From positions 1-5,228 of the forward strand of contig VAXD01000017.1 of assembly GCA_005884155.1 (NCBI GenBank): a DNA stretch of 5,228 bases, read 5' to 3'. This DNA is from Actinomycetota bacterium. GTDB taxonomy: Bacteria > Actinomycetota > Thermoleophilia > Gaiellales > Gaiellaceae. Positions 1 to 4,525 of the stretch are shown here, one piece after another. The position numbers and the translations under genes are program-made. The stretch's first letter is position 1. Each line of letters begins with the position of its first letter. A model generated the notes under the pieces. It was not told where the DNA came from. It made no database searches and saw only the letters and a list, made by a program, of their open reading frames with translations.

Positions 1-7
1 TCCAGGT

Positions 8-625
8 CTAGGCCTTGGCCCCGGCCCCGTCCTTGGCCGTGTCGCGGTGGACGATCACACTGTCGATGATGCCGTAGTCCTGGGCTTCTTGCGGGGTCAT
101 GAAGTAGTCGCGTTCCATGTCCTTCGAAACCTTGTCCATCTGCTGCCCGGTGTGCTCCGACATGATCTCCTCTAGGCGTCGCTTGAGGGCGATCGTCTCA
201 CGGGCATGGATCTCGATGTCGGTCGCCTGCCCCTGGAAGCCGCCCCAGACCTGGTGGATCAGGATCTTGGCGTTCGGCAGCGCCATCCGCTTTCCTTTCG
301 CGCCGCCGGCGAGCAAGAGCGCGCCCATCGACATCGCGGTCCCGACGCAGATCGTCTGCACGTCCGGCTTGATGAACTGCATCGTGTCGTAGATCGCGAG
401 CCCGTGGTACACGGAGCCGCCCGGCGAGTTGATGTAGATCGAGAGGTCCTTGTCTGGGTCCTCCGACTCGAGGTGGAGGAGCTGGGCGATGATCAGGTTG
501 GCGATCTGGTCGTCGACGGGGGTTCCGAGGAAGATGATGCGCTCGTTCAGCAAGCGCGAGTAGATGTCGAACGCGCGCTCGCCGCGCGAGGTCTGCTCGA
601 TCACCATCGGGATCAACGGGCTCAT
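8..625 (-). CDS. clpP: ATP-dependent Clp protease proteolytic subunit ClpP
   Basis: A 205-aa ClpP, the serine peptidase that forms the barrel-shaped proteolytic core served by ClpX or ClpC unfoldases in the cytoplasm. The Ser-His-Asp triad is visible: Ser99 in GTAMSMGA, His124 in ILIHQ and Asp173 in MERDYFM. The INSPGG oxyanion segment is at about 65-70 and the handle segment GFQGQATDIEIHARE at about 129-143. The N-terminus (MSPLIPMVIEQTSRGERAFD) begins almost where mature E. coli ClpP begins, so there is little or no propeptide. I chose ATG 625 over an in-frame GTG at 652 because AAGGAG lies 5 nt upstream of it and its ATGA overlaps the tig stop, implying translational coupling. The residues after the catalytic His are VWGG where many ClpPs have a Pro (HQP). 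Length and catalytic residues are normal. A second clpP or clpX may follow outside the window. Confidence 0.97.
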   Translation of the reverse strand: MSPLIPMVIEQTSRGERAFDIYSRLLNERIIFLGTPVDDQIANLIIAQLLHLESEDPDKDLSIYINSPGGSVYHGLAIYDTMQFIKPDVQTICVGTAMSMGALLLAGGAKGKRMALPNAKILIHQVWGGFQGQATDIEIHARETIALKRRLEEIMSEHTGQQMDKVSKDMERDYFMTPQEAQDYGIIDSVIVHRDTAKDGAGAKA

Positions 626-2001
626 GCTGGCTCCTTGCTGCCGGGGGTCCACAGTTTCGTCTCTGTCGGGGAAGATTCCTTGTCGGGGGTCCAGATGCTC
701 TCGCGGGCGCGCGCGAGCTCGACCGGCACGCGCTTCGCCTCGGATGCGACGCGGTCGAGCGCCTTGCGCAGGCGCAGGTCGGCGCGCAGCGTCTCGAGGG
801 CGCCGCTCGCGAAGACCTGCTGGACCGCCTCGTCGGGATCGTCGCCGTGCGTCTCGGCCTGATCGCGGATCAGCTCTTCGATCTCCGCGTCGTCGACCTC
901 GAGCCCGAGCTTGTCGGCAACGGCCTCGAGGACGAGCTCACGCGCGACCGACTGCTCGGCCTCGGCGCGCAGGTTCTCGACGAGCTGCTCGCCGGTCTGG
1001 CCGGTGAGCTGCAGGTAGGCGTCCGGGCTGATCCCGCGCCGTTCGAGCGAACGCGCGAAAGCGTTCAGCAGCTCGCGCGTACGGGCCTCGACCAGCGGGC
1101 CCGCGGCCTGGACGCCGGTCTCCTGGACAAGCAGGTCGGCGGCTGAGGCGCGGAAGTCGGTCTCGGACTGCTCCTCGAGCACTTCTCGGATGCGCTGCTC
1201 GATGTCGGCGCGCAGCTCGCCGAGCGTGTCGAACTCGCTCGCTGCGCGCGCCAGCTCGTCGTCGAGCGGCGGCAGCACCTTCTCCTTCAGCTCCTTGAGC
1301 GCGACCGTCGCCTTCGCATTGGTGCCGTCCGGCTGCGGCAGCTCGACCTCCTTCGCCTCGCCGGGGCTTGCGCCGGTGAGCGCGCGCTCGAGCTCCTCGA
1401 CAAGCCGGCCGGCACCGAGCTCGACGACGAGGTCGCGCTGCCCCTCTCCGGGCGTGCCGTCTTTGGACTGGGAGATAACGTCGATCACGACGACGTCGCC
1501 CGTTCGCGCCGGACGGTCGTCGACCGGCGTCAGCTCGGCAACCGAGCCGCGCAGCGCCTCGATCTCCTCGTCGACGACCTCCTCGGGGACGTCCGGCTCG
1601 GCATACGGGACCTCGATCTGGGTCCAGTCGGCCGGCTCCGGCTTCGGCTGGACCGAGACGGTCGCGGTGAAGCTGAACTCGTCGTCCTCCGAGTCGGGCA
1701 GGTCGTAGTCGTACTCGGGCGCGGCCACGGGACGGATGCGTGTGTCCGCAGCTGCGTTCATGAACCAGCCCCCGATGTGGCTCTCGACCGCTTCGCTGAA
1801 GATGCGCTCGCGGCCGATCCGCGTCTCGAGAACCCGCTGCGGCACCTTGCCCTTGCGGAAGCCGGGAATCTTGACCGAGCGCGCGAGATCGGAGGTCGCG
1901 TGCTCGACGGCGTGCCGCAGGTCCGCCTGCGGCACGTCAACCCTCAGCCGGACCCGGTTGTCCGGAAGCTCCTCGACCTGCGTCGCCATCACCCGGCCCA
2001 T
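622..2001 (-). CDS. tig: Trigger factor, ribosome-associated chaperone
   Basis: A 459-aa trigger factor, the chaperone that binds ribosomal protein L23 at the exit tunnel and holds nascent chains. The N-terminal ribosome-binding domain (about 1-120) carries the signature GFRKGKVP at 47-54. A PPIase (FKBP-like) domain follows at about 165-240, then the helical chaperone domain to about 430, with two arms as usual for the family. The PPIase domain looks degenerate: where active enzymes have an Ile-Pro-Gly-Phe-Glu stretch it reads GRLVEELERALTG (198-210), and the aromatic pocket residues are not evident. The protein ends in a low-complexity tail with two Trp-Thr-Pro motifs (W437 and W451). The start is uncertain: ATG 2001 has no clear ribosome binding site. 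ATG 1989 (MATQVEELPDNRV, 455 aa) fits the family's usual N-terminus equally well, with only a weak GGGCCGGG upstream. The gene follows the cupin gene by 33 nt and overlaps clpP by 4 nt. Confidence 0.95.
   Translation of the reverse strand: MGRVMATQVEELPDNRVRLRVDVPQADLRHAVEHATSDLARSVKIPGFRKGKVPQRVLETRIGRERIFSEAVESHIGGWFMNAAADTRIRPVAAPEYDYDLPDSEDDEFSFTATVSVQPKPEPADWTQIEVPYAEPDVPEEVVDEEIEALRGSVAELTPVDDRPARTGDVVVIDVISQSKDGTPGEGQRDLVVELGAGRLVEELERALTGASPGEAKEVELPQPDGTNAKATVALKELKEKVLPPLDDELARAASEFDTLGELRADIEQRIREVLEEQSETDFRASAADLLVQETGVQAAGPLVEARTRELLNAFARSLERRGISPDAYLQLTGQTGEQLVENLRAEAEQSVARELVLEAVADKLGLEVDDAEIEELIRDQAETHGDDPDEAVQQVFASGALETLRADLRLRKALDRVASEAKRVPVELARARESIWTPDKESSPTETKLWTPGSKEPA
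631..636 (-). promoter_or_regulatory. Ribosome binding site of clpP inside the tig 3' end
   Basis: AAGGAG on the minus strand, 5 nt before ATG 625. It lies within the last codons of tig (Ser-Lys-Glu). It settles the clpP start in favour of the ATG and makes GTG 652 unlikely. Confidence 0.8.
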
Positions 2002-2035
2002 TCAAGCAAAGGGGCTCGGCCTGCCGGTGAGAGCG

Positions 2036-2965
2036 CTACCAGTCGTCCGGCTCGCCGTCGTCGTAGTCGAGGTGCTCAAGCCGCGTCATCAGGCCGACGC
2101 CGCGGAAGTAGACCTTGTTCGAGCGCGGGTACCAAACGATGTCGTTCGGCTCGCGGGTGCCGTAGGCGAGGTAGGTGATCCCGTCGGGGCCGGCAACGAT
2201 CGCATGCGAGATCCGAGTTCCCGGCGGCCGGGCGACGACGTGGCCCGGACGGAGGTCATGCGTCTCGGGCTCGCCCCCCGCGTTCGCAGGCGCCGGCCAG
2301 AGCTCCAGCGTCCCGGTCCCCTCGAGCACGACGAACGCCTCGGACTCCTCCGAGTGGCAGTGCGGTGGGCAGCCGCGCTTAGGGTGCTCGCGGCGGATCC
2401 AGTTCAGGCCCGAGCGCTCCGAGCCGGCGGCCGCGGCGAGCACCTTGTCGCCGTCTTCGTCGAAGGGCACGTCGTCGAACGCGACGACGTTGTCGGGCCG
2501 CTCCCCGGGCTCGGCGAACTCGAGGTCGCCCACCTCGGCCTCGACATCCCAGGGGTTGTCCACGCGCCCCTCGACCCACGGGTAGCCGAGCCTGATCGCT
2601 CGCGAACGCGGCAGCCACCCGTACTCGACCGGGTGACGGGTTCCGAAGACGAGGTAGTCGAGCCCATCCGGGCCAGCCTTGAACGTGTGCTCGAAGTGGT
2701 CGGCGACCTGAACGATCGTGTCGCCGGCGCGAACCTCGAAGACGGCCTCGTCCTGCCAGAGCAGCCCCGAGCCGCCGAGGACGTAGTAGATCTCCTCGGA
2801 ACGGCCGTGCGAGTGCGGCGGCGTCGGGAGCCGGCCGGGCTCAATCCGCACACGATTGAGGCCGATCCCCTTCGCGCCGGCCGCGTCGCCGAGCCGCTGC
2901 CAGGTCGCGGCCATCGGGCCCTTCTCGTTCAGACGACCCTCAACCTCGTCCCAGTGCGCCAGCAC
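2036..2965 (-). CDS. Two-domain cupin (bicupin) protein of unknown substrate
   Basis: A 309-aa soluble protein with two cupin beta-barrels. Cupin 1 (about 35-110) has metal ligands His51, His53, Glu57 or Glu58, and His93. Cupin 2 (about 185-271) has His202, His204, Glu209 and His254, within HCHSEESE and PPGTRISHA. Both halves end alike, in AGPDG(L/I)xYLxxGTR followed by a W-x-P-R-S stretch, pointing to internal duplication. Cupins with this His/Glu set usually bind Fe, Mn, Ni or Zn and may be dioxygenases, isomerases or sugar/ligand binders; nothing here identifies the reaction. Start: the open frame continues upstream through tRNA-Leu, so the true start must lie below 2983. GTG 2965 (VLAHWDEVE) keeps the HWDEVE segment I associate with relatives, with only a weak GGAA upstream. 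ATG 2914 has a better AAGG (5-nt spacing) but loses that segment. It probably shares a transcript with tig-clpP. The Asp/Glu-rich C-terminus (DYDDGEPDDW) is unremarkable. Confidence 0.88.
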   Translation of the reverse strand: MLAHWDEVEGRLNEKGPMAATWQRLGDAAGAKGIGLNRVRIEPGRLPTPPHSHGRSEEIYYVLGGSGLLWQDEAVFEVRAGDTIVQVADHFEHTFKAGPDGLDYLVFGTRHPVEYGWLPRSRAIRLGYPWVEGRVDNPWDVEAEVGDLEFAEPGERPDNVVAFDDVPFDEDGDKVLAAAAGSERSGLNWIRREHPKRGCPPHCHSEESEAFVVLEGTGTLELWPAPANAGGEPETHDLRPGHVVARPPGTRISHAIVAGPDGITYLAYGTREPNDIVWYPRSNKVYFRGVGLMTRLEHLDYDDGEPDDW

Positions 2966-2982
2966 GAGCCGAGTATTCCAGG

Positions 2983-3066
2983 TGCGGGCGGAGGGATTCG
3001 AACCCTCAAGCTCTCTCGAGCACCGGCCCCTAAAACCGGCGTGTCTGCCAGTTCCACCACACCCGC
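2983..3066 (-). tRNA. tRNA-Leu (anticodon UAG)
   Basis: An 84-nt class II tRNA on the minus strand. The acceptor arms GCGGGTG and CGCCCGC pair over 7 bp with one G-T wobble. The anticodon stem CCGGT/GCCGG closes loop TTTAGGG with anticodon TAG. A long variable arm (TGCTCGAGAGAGC) is typical of Leu, and the T arm is GAGGG-TTCGAAT-CCCTC. The discriminator is A, as leucyl-tRNA synthetase expects. The genome continues CCT, so the terminal CCA is not encoded and must be added. It reads CUA and other CUN codons. The bicupin gene begins 17 nt after its 3' end. Confidence 0.96.
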
Positions 3067-3075
3067 GTTTCGCAA

Positions 3076-3081
3076 AGCATA
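3076..3081 (-). promoter_or_regulatory. Possible -10 element for tRNA-Leu
   Basis: TATGCT on the minus strand, ending 9 nt before the mature tRNA 5' end, matches 4 of 6 positions of TATAAT. No convincing -35 hexamer is seen at 16-18 nt spacing; a TCGACA lies 21 nt upstream, which is too far. It is a candidate by position only. The gap between tRNA-Leu and the divergent small gene is 35 bp. Confidence 0.25.
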
Positions 3082-3101
3082 GATCCGAGCAAGCCTGGTG
3101 C

Positions 3102-3257
3102 ATGTCGACGCCAGAAGAGCGGGAAGAAGAGAGCCGCAAGTCGCCGCGGATGCAGTACGAGGAGCTCCTTCAGCGCGAGTCCGAGGAGCCCCACGAGACC
3201 GCGGAGCATCTGCGCGAGAACCCGCCGCCCGAGCCGGAGCAGGATCCGACTAACTAA
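3102..3257 (+). CDS. Small acidic Glu-rich protein, function unknown
   Basis: A 51-aa reading frame from ATG 3102. I do not recognise a named family. It is very hydrophilic and acidic: 15 Glu and 1 Asp against 6 Arg/Lys. A charged N-terminal segment (STPEEREEESRKS) is followed by a likely helix around QYEELLQRESEEPHETAEHL and a Pro-rich tail (PPPEPEQDP). There are no Cys, no membrane segment and no signal peptide. The frame is open further upstream, but that extension runs antisense through tRNA-Leu and is rejected. The ribosome binding site is poor, which lowers confidence in the start; Met17 (MQYEELL) is the only other internal Met. The next small gene starts 28 nt after its stop, so the two may be co-transcribed. 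The well-organised composition and third-position GC argue for a real gene, probably a cytoplasmic, partly disordered protein. Confidence 0.6.
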   Translation: MSTPEEREEESRKSPRMQYEELLQRESEEPHETAEHLRENPPPEPEQDPTN

Positions 3258-3285
3258 TCGCGAAGCGCTCCGTCACAGGGTGATC

Positions 3286-3483
3286 GTGAGCGCAACTGTG
3301 ATCGAACTTCCGACCGTCGAATCCCTCACCGAGGAGATTCGCGGCCTCGTGTACGAGCGCCAGACCCTGCGGGCGGTCGGCGCGCCTCGCGAGCAGCTCG
3401 AGCGCAATCGCGTCGAGCTCGTCCACCGGCAGCAGAACCTCGTGCACGCGCTGATCCGCCGGTACCGACCCGCGGCGGCCTGA
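3286..3483 (+). CDS. Small helical protein, function unknown
   Basis: A 65-aa protein, VSATVIELP..., whose sequence suggests a helical hairpin: helix 1 at about 11-31 (VESLTEEIRGLVYERQTLRA), a turn at GAP (32-34), and helix 2 at about 35-60 (REQLERNRVELVHRQQNLVHALIRR). Hydrophobic residues are spaced as in a coiled coil, so it may dimerise or bind a partner. It has no Cys, membrane span or signal peptide. GTG 3286 is preferred because AGGG (3277-3280) sits 5 nt before it; an in-frame GTG at 3280 overlaps that site, and GTG 3298 is a less likely alternative. It lies 28 nt after the acidic 51-aa gene and 42 nt before tRNA-His. I do not recognise the family. A longer antisense frame on the minus strand over the same bases looks like a shadow. 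Confidence 0.65.
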   Translation: MSATVIELPTVESLTEEIRGLVYERQTLRAVGAPREQLERNRVELVHRQQNLVHALIRRYRPAAA

Positions 3484-3504
3484 TCCGCTTTCTCCCGCGA
3501 GGGC

Positions 3505-3510
3505 TATTCT
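3505..3510 (+). promoter_or_regulatory. Possible -10 element for tRNA-His
   Basis: TATTCT, 15 nt before the tRNA-His 5' end, in a locally AT-richer stretch (gctattctatcc) of an otherwise very GC-rich region. It matches 4 of 6 of the -10 consensus. No good -35 is visible upstream, which is the tail of the 65-aa gene. The tRNA could instead be read through from that gene. Confidence 0.25.
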
Positions 3511-3525
3511 ATCCTCGCTTCACAC

Positions 3526-3599
3526 GGTGGCGGTAGCTCAGTTGGTAGAGCCCCGGGTTGTGGTCCCGGTGGTCGGGGGTTCGAGTCCCCTCCGCCACC
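3526..3599 (+). tRNA. tRNA-His (anticodon GUG)
   Basis: A standard tRNA. Acceptor GTGGCGG pairs with CCGCCAC. Anticodon stem CCGGG/CCCGG closes loop TTGTGGT with anticodon GTG. The T arm is GGGGG-TTCGAGT-CCCCT, with one G-T pair. The His identity element is present: genomic G at position -1 (3526) opposite C73 (3599). CCA is not encoded; CCT follows the acceptor C. It is the only fit for histidine codons CAC/CAU here. Confidence 0.97.
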
Positions 3600-3616
3600 C
3601 CTCGCGCCACCGGCCT

Positions 3617-3654
3617 GCGGGCCTGCGGCCGGCGGAGCCGGCCTCCGAGCCCGC
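3617..3654 (+). repeat. Two-tier GC hairpin after tRNA-His
   Basis: Inner stem GGCCGGC (3627-3633) and GCCGGCC (3637-3643) is a perfect 7-bp match around the triloop GGA. Outer stem GCGGGC (3617-3622) and GCCCGC (3649-3654) encloses it across an internal loop. It begins 18 nt after the tRNA 3' end. It could act as a transcript end or 3' processing signal, but no T-run follows, so a classical intrinsic terminator is not shown. Confidence 0.5.
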
Positions 3655-3669
3655 CTCGCATCGCTGACG

Positions 3670-3693
3670 GCACCGGGCTCTCCGGGCCCGTGC
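3670..3693 (+). repeat. Bulged inverted repeat in the tRNA spacer
   Basis: GCAC, a bulged C and GGGC pair with GCCC-GTGC (8 bp) around loop TCTCCGG. It is followed by TCCTTTG, a weak T-run, so this is the best terminator candidate between tRNA-His and tRNA-Arg. The rest of the 178-base spacer 3600-3777 holds no gene that I can support. Confidence 0.4.
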
Positions 3694-3732
3694 TCCTTTG
3701 CACTGTGCCCTCCGGCCCGGCACCGCCAGCAA

Positions 3733-3747
3733 CGCGCCGGAGGCGCG
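3733..3747 (+). repeat. Perfect hairpin with GGA loop upstream of tRNA-Arg
   Basis: CGCGCC (3733-3738), GGA, GGCGCG (3742-3747): a perfect 6-bp stem with the same GGA triloop as the hairpin at 3627-3643. It lies 30 nt before tRNA-Arg. Confidence 0.5.
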
Positions 3748-3777
3748 AGGAGGGGGTCTGGCACACTCAGCTTCGAC

Positions 3778-3849
3778 GGCCCCGTAGCTCAGTGGATAGA
3801 GCGGCGGACTTCGAATCCGCGTGCGGAGGTTCGACTCCTCCCGGGGCCA
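3778..3849 (+). tRNA. tRNA-Arg (anticodon UCG)
   Basis: A 72-nt tRNA. Acceptor GGCCCCG pairs with CGGGGCC. Anticodon stem GCGGA/TCCGC closes loop CTTCGAA with anticodon TCG. T arm GGAGG-TTCGACT-CCTCC. Discriminator A at 3849; the genome continues CTC, so CCA is not encoded. D-arm A20 (GTGGATAGAG) fits arginine identity. It would read CGA and possibly CGG. Confidence 0.96.
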
Positions 3850-3943
3850 CTCGTACCCCTTTCGAGGGATTCCTGCCTGCATAACGCAGGTTCGCTCCAA
3901 TTCAGGGGTCTTCTTGGCGTCAACTCCAAAAGGAGCTACCCCC

Positions 3944-4462
3944 ATGCGGAAACTCATCTTTCTCACGCTCGTAGCGGCCCTCGCCGTACCTGCCTGGGCC
4001 ACCGCAGGATCGCCGAGCGCCGGCGATCGCACGAATGCGGCCAAGCAGTGCGCGTCCGAGCACCAGGCGATGGGCACCGACCTCTTCAAGCAGACCTACG
4101 GCACGAACGCGAACAAGTCGAACGCGTTCGGCAAGTGCGTCTCGCAGCGCGCGAAGCAGAACCAGCAGGCCCGCTCCAATGCAGCGGGGCAGTGCCGCTC
4201 GGAGCGCGCGGCAGACCCAGCGGCCTTTGCGGCCGCCTACGGCACCGGCAAGAACCACAAGAACGCCTTCGGCAAGTGCGTCTCCTCGAAGGCGAAGTCG
4301 GCGGAAGCGAAGCAGACCCACGCGGTCGTCAACGCTGCCAAGCAGTGCCGGACCGAGCAGCAGGCCGACCCCGCTGCGTTCAAGGCTCAGTACGGGACGA
4401 ACGCGAACAAGTCGAACGCGTTCGGCAAGTGCGTCTCGAGCAAGGTCAAGCACACCCCGTAA
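3944..4462 (+). CDS. Secreted three-repeat protein with paired cysteines, function unknown
   Basis: A 172-aa protein from ATG 3944, with a strong AAAAGGAG (3928-3935) 8 nt upstream. Residues 1-21 form a Sec signal peptide: MRK, a hydrophobic core (LIFLTLVAALAV), and probable cleavage after ATA (21). The mature part is three repeats: 31-71, 79-118 and 130-169. Consensus: NAAxQCxxExxADPAAFxxxYGT, then a basic Asn/Lys stretch, then NAFGKCVSxxxK. Each has two Cys (36/65, 84/112, 135/163) spaced 28-29 residues, suggesting one disulfide per repeat once exported. Linkers are basic (AKQNQQAR and AKSAEAKQTHAVV). There are no membrane spans after the signal peptide and no sorting motif or lipobox. I do not recognise an enzymatic fold. 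Similar NAFGKCVS repeats are, from memory, found in uncharacterised actinobacterial proteins. It is likely an exported or cell-surface protein; its role is unknown. It stands alone between tRNA-Arg and a terminator. Confidence 0.85.
   Translation: MRKLIFLTLVAALAVPAWATAGSPSAGDRTNAAKQCASEHQAMGTDLFKQTYGTNANKSNAFGKCVSQRAKQNQQARSNAAGQCRSERAADPAAFAAAYGTGKNHKNAFGKCVSSKAKSAEAKQTHAVVNAAKQCRTEQQADPAAFKAQYGTNANKSNAFGKCVSSKVKHTP
4034..4450 (+). repeat. Three tandem coding repeats in the secreted protein gene
   Basis: Units at 4034-4156, 4178-4297 and 4331-4450, encoding 41, 40 and 40 residues. The 48 bases at 4097-4144 (unit 1) and 4391-4438 (unit 3) differ at a single base, whereas unit 2 is clearly diverged over the same segment. 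This suggests recent copying or gene conversion between units 1 and 3. Confidence 0.85.
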
Positions 4463-4486
4463 CTCGAAACACCAGTTGCTCCTGCT

Positions 4487-4523
4487 GAATGAGGGCGGCG
4501 CGAGCCGCCCTCATTCGTTTCGT
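4487..4523 (+). terminator. Strong hairpin terminator between convergent genes
   Basis: GAATGAGGGCGGC (4487-4499) pairs perfectly over 13 bp with GCCGCCCTCATTC (4504-4516) around loop GCGA. GTTTCGTT follows on the plus strand, a modest T-run. It lies 24 nt after the secreted-protein stop. The PfpI-family gene ends just beyond at 4526 on the other strand, so the hairpin may end both transcripts, but the minus-strand side lacks a T-run. Confidence 0.85.
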
Positions 4524-4525
4524 TC

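Noticed and set aside
626..652. In-frame GTG start for ClpP at 652, adding nine residues
   Set aside because: No ribosome binding site before it. ATG 625 has AAGGAG at 5 nt and the ATGA overlap, and the added residues do not resemble ClpP N-termini.
206..862. Long plus-strand open frame opposite clpP and tig
   Set aside because: An antisense shadow: Arg/Val/Asp-rich with no domain, while the minus strand has clear ClpP and trigger factor signatures.
1736..3082. 448-codon plus-strand open frame opposite the cupin and tig genes
   Set aside because: A shadow of GC-rich genes on the minus strand. Its opposite frame encodes conserved cupin and trigger factor motifs, and part of it is tRNA antisense.
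2856..3101. Upstream extension of the 51-aa acidic gene on the plus strand
   Set aside because: It runs antisense through the cupin start and tRNA-Leu; the character of the protein changes sharply at Met 3102.
2966..3139. Upstream extension of the cupin frame to an ATG at 3139
   Set aside because: It translates straight through tRNA-Leu (CGGTGRHAGFRGR...), so the extension is an artefact of an open frame.
3876..3890. CCTGC-ATAAC-GCAGG hairpin after tRNA-Arg as a terminator
   Set aside because: Only 5 bp with no T-run. It might contribute to transcript ending but is not strong enough to call.
3504..4089. Minus-strand open frames over the tRNA-His/tRNA-Arg region
   Set aside because: They contain tRNA antisense translations and GC-rich low-complexity sequence; no ribosome binding site or conserved feature.
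4034..4450. CRISPR-like array
   Set aside because: The repeats are in-frame coding units of about 120 bases with protein-level conservation, not short direct repeats with unique spacers.
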